Below, piece by piece: positions 1 through 6,050 of a DNA stretch of 6,744 nt. Positions within the stretch are counted from its first letter, which is position 1, and every line of letters starts with the position of its first letter. Below the pieces are notes generated by a model. That model was given only the letters and a program-made list of their open reading frames with translations. It had not been told where the DNA came from and did not search any database. The position numbers were made by a program, and so were the translations under genes. This DNA comes from Candidatus Caldarchaeum sp. (GTDB lineage: Archaea > Thermoproteota > Nitrososphaeria_A > Caldarchaeales > Caldarchaeaceae): the NCBI GenBank assembly GCA_025054515.1, contig JANWZT010000064.1:1-6744 (forward strand). Reading direction: 5' to 3'.

Positions 1-35
1 AAGGCGACGTCTTCGCCGCTCAGGAGCTCAATTCA

Positions 36-491
36 CTATTTTCCATGCTTCTCAAGACCTGACAAAGCCTTCAACGCCTCCGCAACATGCGTCGAAGGAT
101 TTAGCGAGGAAATAATTTTCCGAATTCTTCCTTCTCGGTCTATCACATAAGTAATCCGTTTGGTTAAGCCGAACAACCCCGCCGCGTTGTAGGCTTTCAC
201 AACCTCTCCCGATGGGTCGCTGAGAAGCAAATGAGTCAACCGATGTTTTTCCGCGAAACGTCGATGACTTTCCACGCTGTCCCTGCTGATACCTATCGCC
301 ACGGCGTCGAATTTCTCAAAATCCTGAATGCTGTCGCGGAGAAGACAGTTCTCCCGCGTACAACCCGGTGAACCATCTTTCGGGTAAAAGAACAACACAA
401 CATTCTTCCCACGAAAGCTCGAAAGCCTCACCTTGTTACCGTCCTGCGATACCAACTCAAAATCAGGAGCCGCAACGCCTTCGGAAACCAT
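36..491 (-). CDS. bcp: Peroxiredoxin, PrxQ/Bcp type (thioredoxin-dependent peroxidase)
   Basis: This gene encodes a cytoplasmic thiol peroxidase of about 151 residues that reduces hydrogen peroxide and organic hydroperoxides using thioredoxin-like donors. Counting from the ATG at 491, the active-site segment FFYPKDGSPGCTRENC places the peroxidatic Cys at residue 44 and a second Cys at residue 49. This C-X4-C spacing is that of the PrxQ/Bcp class with a resolving Cys in the same helix. The P-x-x-x-T/S-x-x-C signature is present with Ser-Pro-Gly-Cys, and the later segment KRITYVIDREG carries the expected Arg near the active site. Length matches the family. The frame stays open to 542, but that extension (WFLSW region) is not conserved-looking. 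A box A at 514-521 lies about 26 bp upstream of the ATG at 491, so a leaderless start there is preferred. The gene lies just downstream of a tRNA on the same strand. Family assignment is very secure; the start is inferred. Confidence 0.95.
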   Translation of the reverse strand: MVSEGVAAPDFELVSQDGNKVRLSSFRGKNVVLFFYPKDGSPGCTRENCLLRDSIQDFEKFDAVAIGISRDSVESHRRFAEKHRLTHLLLSDPSGEVVKAYNAAGLFGLTKRITYVIDREGRIRKIISSLNPSTHVAEALKALSGLEKHGK

Positions 492-513
492 GACATCGTA
501 TTCACCCGTCCAA

Positions 514-521
514 GATAAAAA
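514..521 (-). promoter_or_regulatory. Archaeal box A (TATA-like) for the peroxiredoxin gene
   Basis: On the minus strand this reads TTTTTATC, centred about 26 bp upstream of the ATG at 491. That is the usual archaeal distance from box A to the transcription start, so the mRNA would begin at or next to the start codon. A GGTGA stretch also lies about 10 nt before this ATG, so a short-leader transcript from further upstream cannot be excluded. Confidence 0.5.
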
Positions 522-583
522 CCAGCCACAAATACAACCCAAACATAATCTTCCATCACAACCAATTCGACGAAAATCCGATG

Positions 584-658
<75 letters not shown>

Positions 659-681
659 CCGTGGATAGGTTGTTTTTTGTG

Positions 682-687
682 TATAAA
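682..687 (-). promoter_or_regulatory. Box A of the tRNA-Gly gene
   Basis: The minus strand reads TTTATA here, inside an AT-rich stretch, 24-29 bp upstream of the first base of the mature tRNA. This is the standard location of box A for archaeal tRNA genes, so transcription would start close to the tRNA 5' end. Confidence 0.6.
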
Positions 688-716
688 TTTCTTTGTATGT
701 GTTGGGGTTTATTCTT

Positions 717-721
717 AAAAA
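717..721 (-). terminator. Oligo-T terminator after the nitroreductase gene
   Basis: The minus strand has five T residues about 20 nt beyond the nitroreductase stop codon and upstream of the tRNA promoter. Archaeal termination commonly uses short T-runs without a hairpin, and I see no strong stem in front of it. The position is right for ending the phosphoesterase-nitroreductase transcript, but a five-base run is weak evidence alone. Confidence 0.4.
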
Positions 722-740
722 GGGTTTTGCCGTGATGGGT

Positions 741-1352
741 TTACCATTTTTCCCAGTGCAGGAATTTCTCCAACGGGCTTCGTCGCGGTTCTGAAAACTT
801 TACCGCTGGATAGCCGACGCCCACCATGGCGACCAGCCTAATCGACGGAGGCACGCCGAGAATCTTTTTAACGTCTTCCTCGTAAAAGTTCAAAAGCGTA
901 GTCAAAACAGAGCCGAGCCCGAATCCTCTGGCGGCGAGCATCAAATTCTGGATGGCTGGAAAAACCGAGCCATACATCGACTGCAAAGTCAACTCGTTGA
1001 GGAACCCTTCTTTCACGGCACGGGTCGAAGGGTCCATGAAAACAAACACCATGACGGGAATTTCGTGGATGTTTTCCGCGAAATGTCTGGCTTTCTCCAA
1101 CCTTTTTTTCACTTCCTCAGTGAGTATGCGGCGCTGCGATTGATAAAGCCTGAAAGCTTCGGCGTACATCGGTGTAAACTTTCTCTTCGTGTTCTCATCT
1201 TGAACCACAACGAAATGCCATGGCTCCGTGAAGCTGGCGTTAGGGGCTTTCGTGGCGCACTCGATAATCTTGACGATTTTTTCACGTTCGACCGGTATTT
1301 GTTTAAACTTTCTTATGCTTCGCAGAGTGTAAATCGCTTCATAAAGGTCCAT
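741..1352 (-). CDS. Nitroreductase-family FMN oxidoreductase
   Basis: This encodes a single-domain nitroreductase-like flavoprotein of about 203 residues, a soluble FMN enzyme that uses NAD(P)H to reduce nitro, quinone or other acceptors. Visible family features, counted from the ATG at 1352, are the N-terminal RSIRKF motif (residues 11-16), which contacts the FMN phosphate; APNASFTEPWHFVVV (36-50), matching the family's P-x-x-x-N-x-x-PW pattern; NLMLAARGFGLGS (136-148); and the C-terminal GVGYPA (178-183) followed by an Arg pair. Two adjacent start codons exist, TTG at 1355 and ATG at 1352. A GAAGGA Shine-Dalgarno at 1359-1364, six bases before the ATG, favours 1352. The gene begins 20 bp after the stop of the CapA-like gene on the same strand, so the two are probably cotranscribed. 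The true substrate cannot be told from sequence. Confidence 0.92.
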   Translation of the reverse strand: MDLYEAIYTLRSIRKFKQIPVEREKIVKIIECATKAPNASFTEPWHFVVVQDENTKRKFTPMYAEAFRLYQSQRRILTEEVKKRLEKARHFAENIHEIPVMVFVFMDPSTRAVKEGFLNELTLQSMYGSVFPAIQNLMLAARGFGLGSVLTTLLNFYEEDVKKILGVPPSIRLVAMVGVGYPAVKFSEPRRSPLEKFLHWEKW

Positions 1353-1358
1353 CAAAAA

Positions 1359-1364
1359 TCCTTC
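1359..1364 (-). promoter_or_regulatory. Ribosome binding site of the nitroreductase gene
   Basis: On the minus strand this reads GAAGGA, with six bases between it and the ATG at 1352. It decides between the tandem TTG and ATG starts. It also fits an internal operon gene that needs a Shine-Dalgarno, unlike the apparently leaderless first genes of this window. Confidence 0.5.
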
Positions 1365-1372
1365 AACAGTGA

Positions 1373-2446
1373 TTATGTCTGACTATTTACTTTTACTTTG
1401 ATGACTATTCCGTTCGAGGCCTCGAACTCGATTCCAGAACCCAAGTCAGCCGATAGATTTTGTAGGGTGAGTCGAATTTGTTCAGCCTCTTTGTCCGTAG
1501 CCAGCCGTGGATTGCCTTCGTCGTTGAGAACAACGGGAGTCAGCTCAATGGCTGTTTCTGATTTCGAGATCGAAAGCTTTGCGATGGTTGAAAATGGGGA
1601 GCTTTGCATGTTTCCCATTATTCTCGAAAACTTCTTAACCAGACTGACGGGTGCTTTGTAGTGGAAGACGAAGTTTCCCAGGCTGTAGAAGACCACTTTA
1701 TTGTTAGCCGCTGACAAGCCGTGTAAGGTATGTGGATGATGGCCCACAACAAAGTCAACTCCGTTTTTTGTCAAAACGTCAGCAATCTTAGCTTGGTAAT
1801 CCAACACTCTGTTTTGAAACGGAACACCCCAGTGTATCCCCATTATGATGTAGTCGACTTCCTGTTTTGTGTTCTTGACCACTTCGACGAGGTAGTTTAG
1901 GTCGTCGCCGTCTGGTTCTGTGTATATAAACGGCGGCGTTCCCGGCTGTTCTTGTTCTATGACTGGGTCCATTCTCAGGTAGGTGTTTACATGGATGGGA
2001 GCTATTCCAGGCTTCGAATCATTCGCCGCGAAATCAAGCGGCAATGTGCATGCCGCTCCGAGGAAGCCGATTTTCACCGAGCCCGATTCCACCATAACCG
2101 GGGCCGATGCCTCTTTCCTGTTACGTCCAGCACCAACGTATCGAATGTTTATTTCATCAAGATAACGCATGGTGTCAAACATCGGCTCGACTCCGAAGTC
2201 AAGAATATGGTTGTTCGCCAGCGTTACGATTTTAAGGTTGAGTTTTCTCAGCTCAGATAAATGTGCTGGGTCCGTCCGCATCGTGATAACCTTGTTTACG
2301 GGGTGCCCTCGGTTTGATATCGGTGTCTCCAGGTTTCCGAAAACGATGTCCGCTTTCCCGAGCAACTGGGTCAATGCTGGGTCCAACGTGATGTGGGTTT
2401 CGAACTGAATGTCGCCGACGCATAGGATTTCGCTACATTGCTTCAC
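1373..2446 (-). CDS. CapA/PgsA-like calcineurin-type metallophosphatase
   Basis: This encodes 357 residues of the PGA_cap/CapA family, a calcineurin-like metallophosphoesterase fold best known from poly-gamma-glutamate capsule loci but widespread in archaea without capsule genes. The metal-site motifs occur in order: VGD (Asp 12), FGNLETP (Asn 38, Glu 40), LANNHILDFG (Asn 79, His 80), IHWG (His 205), VVGHHPHTLHG (His 236, 237, 239) and YSLGNFVF (254-261). The full set suggests an active enzyme. There is no signal peptide or membrane segment, so it is predicted to be cytoplasmic, unlike many bacterial CapA proteins that carry an N-terminal anchor. No capB or capC homologue is present here, so a capsule role is unsupported and the substrate is unknown. 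The start is GTG at 2446; no other good start precedes the VGD motif. It leads a likely two-gene unit with the nitroreductase and is divergent from the M28 peptidase. Confidence 0.88.
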   Translation of the reverse strand: MKQCSEILCVGDIQFETHITLDPALTQLLGKADIVFGNLETPISNRGHPVNKVITMRTDPAHLSELRKLNLKIVTLANNHILDFGVEPMFDTMRYLDEINIRYVGAGRNRKEASAPVMVESGSVKIGFLGAACTLPLDFAANDSKPGIAPIHVNTYLRMDPVIEQEQPGTPPFIYTEPDGDDLNYLVEVVKNTKQEVDYIIMGIHWGVPFQNRVLDYQAKIADVLTKNGVDFVVGHHPHTLHGLSAANNKVVFYSLGNFVFHYKAPVSLVKKFSRIMGNMQSSPFSTIAKLSISKSETAIELTPVVLNDEGNPRLATDKEAEQIRLTLQNLSADLGSGIEFEASNGIVIKVKVNSQT

Positions 2447-2463
2447 GTAATCAGTTGGATAAA

Positions 2464-2473
2464 CATATATTTG
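2464..2473. promoter_or_regulatory. TATA-like element in the divergent phosphoesterase/peptidase promoter
   Basis: The element contains self-complementary ATATAT (2465-2470). Read on the minus strand it gives AAATATAT, centred about 22 bp upstream of the phosphoesterase GTG (2446). Read on the plus strand its centre is about 26 bp upstream of the peptidase ATG (2494). No other convincing box A lies between the two genes, so one element may serve both directions, with leaderless starts on each side. This is inferred from spacing only. Confidence 0.42.
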
Positions 2474-2493
2474 ACATTTTGGAAAACCAGGTC

Positions 2494-4272
2494 ATGGCTT
2501 TAACGGAATTTGAAAAACAGTTGCTAAATGAAGTAAATGTTGAAAACGAGTGGCGGCTTTTGGAGCGGTTTTCAAAGCTTGTCCGAGTTTCGGGTACAAC
2601 GGACGAATATGCTGCGGCTGAATATATAATAAACTCTCTCCGTTTACACGGAATTTCCGTTAGCGTATACGAGCCAGAGCTCTACATCAGCATTCCTAAG
2701 AAGGCGGAATTCGAGATACGTGAACCAATACGCTATAGACCAAGCCACGAGGACATAGCCATGAACCCCAAAACGAGCTCCTTCTCCCGGAGCGGCTCAT
2801 ATGAGGGAGAGATAGAGTTTATACCGGGTAAGAAAGGACCTTCCCCTCTGTCAGGGTTCTTTGAGTTTCAGTTGGAGAACGGCAGAGACGTACGTGGGAA
2901 GGCCGTGGCCACCGAGGGAATTGTTTTTCCTGCTGTTGCCCACGCCGCTCAAAGCAGGGGAGCATTAGCCGTCGTCGGAATCAGCCCCGGTAAATGGACT
3001 CATGAAGGAATAATAACACCTGTCTGGGGAACCCCAACTCTCGAGAACAAGCACATGATACCTGACATCATCGCGGTCAGCATATCTAAGGTCGACGGCG
3101 AACTTCTACGGCAGCATCTGCAAAAAGGCCCTGTGCGTGTGAAGGTGTCCGCTGAAGTCGACACACGCTGGAGAAAATGCATCATCCCAGTCGCTGAAAT
3201 ATTTCCTCCCGGTAAAAAAGACGCCGAATACGTGCTATTACACGGCCACTATGATTCATGGCATGTGGGAATCGGGGACAACGCTGTGGGCAACGCTACA
3301 TTGCTCGAGGTCGCGCGTGTTCTGCACAAGAACAGGGACAAGCTGAAACGTGGGGTGAAGATTGCGTGGTGGCCCGGTCATTCGACGGGACGATACGCTG
3401 GCTCCACATGGTTCTGCGACACCTTCGCCCTCGAGCTTGACGAAAGATGCATCGCGCAGATAAACTGCGATTCACCGGGATGCCGAGATGCCACAGCCTA
3501 CGACGAGGTCATGTGGATGGACGAAATGGAGCAGTTTGGGAAGGAAATCATCAAGGACGTGACAGGCAAGGATTCTAAGGGGATACGGCCTTTAAGAGCT
3601 GGCGATTATTCTTTCCACGGTATAGGTATTTCGTCTTTATTCATGCTCCTATCAAACATGCCGGAAAGCCTGCGGAAAGAAAGAGGACTTTACCCAGTCG
3701 GCGGATGCGGGGGAAACGTCGAATGGCACACCGAACACGACGAAATGCACATAGCCGACAAAACCATACTCGAAACTGACACGAAAATCTACCTCTTATC
3801 AGTATACAGGCTTGCGACGGCGAAACTGTATCCGTTAGACTTCCGGAAGACAGTGGACAAAAGCATCGAGATAATCGCTGATTACGGAAAAGCCGCGGGA
3901 ACACATTTCGACTTAACCCCTGTTATTGACGACTTGAAGGCTTTGAGGCAGAAACTCGAAGACGTCTATAATCTTGTCAGCCGCGACACATCGGAAGTAA
4001 CCGCGGAGAGGTTCAACCGTATGCTTCTCAAGCTTTCGCGGATAATCATCCCCATAAATTACACCAAAAGCGGAAGATTTGCACATGACCCGGCTTTGGA
4101 GGTGCCTGCTTTTCCCGACTTGGCTCCAACCCGTGAACTGAAGCAGTTCAGCGTCAACTCGGATGAATACCGATTTCTACTGACTCAGCTCGTCCGCGGA
4201 CGTAACAAAGTACGTGCAACGATTCGTTCAGCGATCGAAGTAGTAGAGGATTTTAAACAACGATTTTCTTAG
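2494..4272 (+). CDS. M28-family zinc metallopeptidase with PA domain and TfR-like C-terminal region
   Basis: This encodes a protein of about 592 residues, probably a cytoplasmic aminopeptidase or carboxypeptidase; no signal peptide is seen. Residues below count from the ATG at 2494. The N-terminal part is followed by a protease-associated (PA) segment around 135-175 (GKAVATEGIVFPAVAHAAQ, then GALAVVGIS). The M28 catalytic core follows: GHYDSW (His 252, Asp 254), GDNAVGN (Asp 262), WWPGHSTGRYAGS (292-304), NCDSPG (Asp 326) and WHTEHD (His 412). The C-terminal part, with LSRIIIPINYTKSGRF, resembles the dimerisation region of glutamate carboxypeptidase II and transferrin receptor. The usual Glu-Glu of the third motif is replaced by a Gly-His-Ser stretch. 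The frame also opens with TTG at 2455, only 8 bp from the divergent gene, but box A spacing favours the ATG at 2494. The last 20 bp overlap the racemase gene tail to tail. Family is secure; specificity is unknown. Confidence 0.9.
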   Translation: MALTEFEKQLLNEVNVENEWRLLERFSKLVRVSGTTDEYAAAEYIINSLRLHGISVSVYEPELYISIPKKAEFEIREPIRYRPSHEDIAMNPKTSSFSRSGSYEGEIEFIPGKKGPSPLSGFFEFQLENGRDVRGKAVATEGIVFPAVAHAAQSRGALAVVGISPGKWTHEGIITPVWGTPTLENKHMIPDIIAVSISKVDGELLRQHLQKGPVRVKVSAEVDTRWRKCIIPVAEIFPPGKKDAEYVLLHGHYDSWHVGIGDNAVGNATLLEVARVLHKNRDKLKRGVKIAWWPGHSTGRYAGSTWFCDTFALELDERCIAQINCDSPGCRDATAYDEVMWMDEMEQFGKEIIKDVTGKDSKGIRPLRAGDYSFHGIGISSLFMLLSNMPESLRKERGLYPVGGCGGNVEWHTEHDEMHIADKTILETDTKIYLLSVYRLATAKLYPLDFRKTVDKSIEIIADYGKAAGTHFDLTPVIDDLKALRQKLEDVYNLVSRDTSEVTAERFNRMLLKLSRIIIPINYTKSGRFAHDPALEVPAFPDLAPTRELKQFSVNSDEYRFLLTQLVRGRNKVRATIRSAIEVVEDFKQRFS

Positions 4273-4987
4273 GAGGCGGCGGGTAAGCCACTTTACTGTG
4301 GCTTATCTTGTTGACAATGAGCAATTCCGCTGTTTTCACGGAAACGCCGACGGGATTAACCACCGGAACTCCGAGTTCGTTCTGCAAATACTCGGACAAG
4401 CCGAGGAAAGCTTCAGACATACAACCAAGTACAAGGGTGTCTGCGCCGTCTTGCTCAACAGCTTTCCGCCCTTCATCCAGCAGCCGCTTCTTCGTGCTTT
4501 CAACATCATCATAGAGCGACAGCACCGGCTTATCGATAACCCTCACAGAAACCAGTTTATCCTCGAGACTAAGTTTTCTCGCCAAGGTCTTCAACGGGTT
4601 GACTACGTTCTTGAGAATAGTGATGATCGAGAACCCATATCCCAGCATAGACGCCACATGCATTGAAGTTTCGCCGGGCCCGACGACCGGTATTCTCATA
4701 GCCTCCCTCAACGCCTCTATGCCGGGGTCGCCGAAGCAGCCGATAATCACTGCAGCATAGCCTTTCTCCTCACATTTTATAGCAAGCTCCAACGCGGGTT
4801 GCACGCATACATATTCGTCGCAGTACGATTCGATGGAGAGAGGGCCGGTGGCCACTGCGGCTATGTCGACCGAGAAACCATGCGAAGTGAAGGAATTCAG
4901 AACCCGCCGACGGCGTTCGAGCTCTTCAGGCTTTAAACCAACGCCGGGGACCAAATACATAATTTTTTCATGGTTTGCGGCATTCAT
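4253..4987 (-). CDS. Asp/Glu/hydantoin racemase family protein
   Basis: This encodes a cofactor-independent racemase of about 244 residues. The family includes hydantoin and allantoin racemases (HyuE type) and aspartate/glutamate racemases, which use two cysteines on opposite sides of the substrate carbon. Counting from the ATG at 4987, the two expected sites are IIGCFGDPG (Cys 84), close to the hydantoin-racemase form of the motif, and LVLGCMSEA (Cys 189). The segment VVGPGETSMH (101-110) and the C-terminal HSKVAYPPPPKK tail also fit the HyuE-like branch. The frame stays open to a TTG at 4996. The ATG at 4987 is preferred because a box A at 5013-5018 lies about 28 bp upstream, implying a very short leader or none. 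It converges on the M28 peptidase with a 20-bp overlap and is divergent from the ABC importer. Exact substrate is inferred only as an amino acid or hydantoin derivative. Confidence 0.88.
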   Translation of the reverse strand: MNAANHEKIMYLVPGVGLKPEELERRRRVLNSFTSHGFSVDIAAVATGPLSIESYCDEYVCVQPALELAIKCEEKGYAAVIIGCFGDPGIEALREAMRIPVVGPGETSMHVASMLGYGFSIITILKNVVNPLKTLARKLSLEDKLVSVRVIDKPVLSLYDDVESTKKRLLDEGRKAVEQDGADTLVLGCMSEAFLGLSEYLQNELGVPVVNPVGVSVKTAELLIVNKISHSKVAYPPPPKKIVV

Positions 4988-5012
4988 CACGCTCAATCGA
5001 CGACATGGTGTA

Positions 5013-5018
5013 GATAAG
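5013..5018 (-). promoter_or_regulatory. Box A for the racemase gene
   Basis: The minus strand reads CTTATC, centred about 28 bp upstream of the ATG at 4987. It is a modest match to the archaeal box A consensus at an acceptable distance for a transcript with a leader of a few bases at most. Confidence 0.35.
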
Positions 5019-5046
5019 GTTTTCCAGAGAATACCCGCGTCAAAAG

Positions 5047-5053
5047 TTTTATA
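5047..5053 (+). promoter_or_regulatory. Box A for the peptide importer operon
   Basis: TTTTATA is the best TATA-like match in the window. The purine-rich CAAAAG immediately upstream (5041-5046) could act as a BRE. The expected transcription start, about 26 bp downstream, is near 5076, two or three bases before the TTG start of the permease. It is back to back with the racemase box A at 5013-5018. Confidence 0.62.
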
Positions 5054-5078
5054 GCTCTGGATTTTTCGGGATAATGGC

Positions 5079-6050
5079 TTGTGGGCCTACCTCGTCAAAA
5101 GAACGATTACATCCTTCTTGGTTGTCTTGACGGTGGCGATTTTGTCTTTCTTTTTGATTCGGTTGGCCCCCGGAGACCCGGCGACGTTAATCGCTGGCGA
5201 AGCAGCCTCCCCCGAATACATCCAAACCGTGCGGAAACAGTATGGTTTGGACAGGCCCGTCGCAGAGCAGCTGATAATCTACCTCAGTAGGTTCTTCAGG
5301 GGAGACCTCGGCTATTCCATCACCTTTGGCGCCCCCGTCTTGTCCGTGATTCTCGACAGGTTGCCCCAGACAATTCTGCTCGTCGGGACCTCGATAGTGA
5401 TATCGTTTCTTCTTGGTTTGGCTCTAGGGCTGCTTTCAGCCAAGAAGGCATTCACGATATTCGACGGGCTGATCAACGCCGTAACCATCATTCTTTACTC
5501 CATCCCCGCCTTCTGGCTGGGACTGGTCCTCATTCTGGTCTTTGCACTATGGTATCCTATCTTCCCCATCGGCGGCATGATGGACATCAACATCAGCAAC
5601 GGCTTCCTCACACGCTTCTTAGACGTTTTGCATCACTTGGTTCTTCCAAGCATGACGCTGTCAACCTTCTTCTTAGCAACTTACACAAGAATGACCAGAG
5701 CCGGACTCATCGAAGCCTTAGGAATGAACTACATCATACTCGCTCAGGCAAAAGGCGTTCCCGAAAACAAGATACTCCGAAAACATGCTTTGAAGAACGC
5801 GCTCCTACCCATCATCACAGTTCTGGCCATTCAACTCGGTCTGATGGTCGGCGGGGTGGTGTTCACGGAAACAATATTCTCATGGCCTGGTGTGGGAAGT
5901 CTTTTGATCCAGGCCGTCAACTACCGCGACTACCCACTTGTCACAGGAATCTTCATCTTCACCTCAGCCGCCGTAGCACTTGCGAACTTCATAGCGGATA
6001 TCGTATACATGGTCGTAGACCCAAGAATACGGACAGAAGGTGCGAAATAG
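5079..6050 (+). CDS. dppB: ABC transporter permease, DppB/OppB type (peptide importer)
   Basis: This encodes 323 residues of the first membrane subunit of a Dpp/Opp-type importer for di- or oligopeptides; some members carry nickel or sugars. The sequence shows an N-terminal membrane helix (about 9-29) followed by the family motif LAPGDPA (29-35), then helices near 97-121, 133-159, 185-203, 243-265 and 288-312. The cytoplasmic EAA loop, which docks the ATPase, is around 222-244, with AKGVPENKILRKHALKNALLP in two recognisable halves. The protein ends with VVDPRIR, typical of DppB. The start is TTG. An ATG five bases upstream (5074) is out of frame and no in-frame ATG is available, but the position fits DppB N-termini. 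A strong box A precedes it. It abuts the second permease with no intergenic bases. Substrate specificity rests with a binding protein outside the window. Confidence 0.93.
   Translation: MWAYLVKRTITSFLVVLTVAILSFFLIRLAPGDPATLIAGEAASPEYIQTVRKQYGLDRPVAEQLIIYLSRFFRGDLGYSITFGAPVLSVILDRLPQTILLVGTSIVISFLLGLALGLLSAKKAFTIFDGLINAVTIILYSIPAFWLGLVLILVFALWYPIFPIGGMMDINISNGFLTRFLDVLHHLVLPSMTLSTFFLATYTRMTRAGLIEALGMNYIILAQAKGVPENKILRKHALKNALLPIITVLAIQLGLMVGGVVFTETIFSWPGVGSLLIQAVNYRDYPLVTGIFIFTSAAVALANFIADIVYMVVDPRIRTEGAK
6037..6042 (+). promoter_or_regulatory. Ribosome binding site of the second permease gene
   Basis: AAGGTG lies inside the end of the first permease gene, eight bases before the ATG at 6051, and matches the core of the archaeal anti-Shine-Dalgarno complement. 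It supports ATG 6051 as the start and translation coupled to the upstream gene. Confidence 0.6.

Noticed and set aside
3..17. Small inverted repeat (GGCGA and TCGCC around a 5-base loop) beyond the peroxiredoxin stop, as a possible hairpin terminator
   Set aside because: The stem is only five pairs, no T-run follows it on the minus strand, and the first 35 bases may belong to an unseen gene beyond the window edge, so no feature can be supported there.
492..542. N-terminal extension of the peroxiredoxin with two extra cysteines (CIC)
   Set aside because: It lies across the predicted box A and the ATG at 491 has ideal promoter spacing. The extension does not resemble family N-termini, so it is treated as upstream sequence.
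952..1382. Plus-strand open frames opposite the nitroreductase
   Set aside because: They are shadows of the nitroreductase codon pattern and contain no known motif.
1398..2408. Several plus-strand open frames opposite the CapA-like gene
   Set aside because: They overlap one another in different frames and lie antisense to a gene carrying the full metallophosphatase motif series.
1373..2446. CapA-like gene as part of a capsule (poly-gamma-glutamate) operon
   Set aside because: No capB, capC or capD homologue is adjacent and the protein lacks an export signal, so only the fold-level assignment is kept.
4298..4666. 122-codon plus-strand open frame opposite the racemase
   Set aside because: It is antisense to a well-conserved gene with both catalytic Cys motifs. 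It has no promoter, ribosome site or recognisable protein features.
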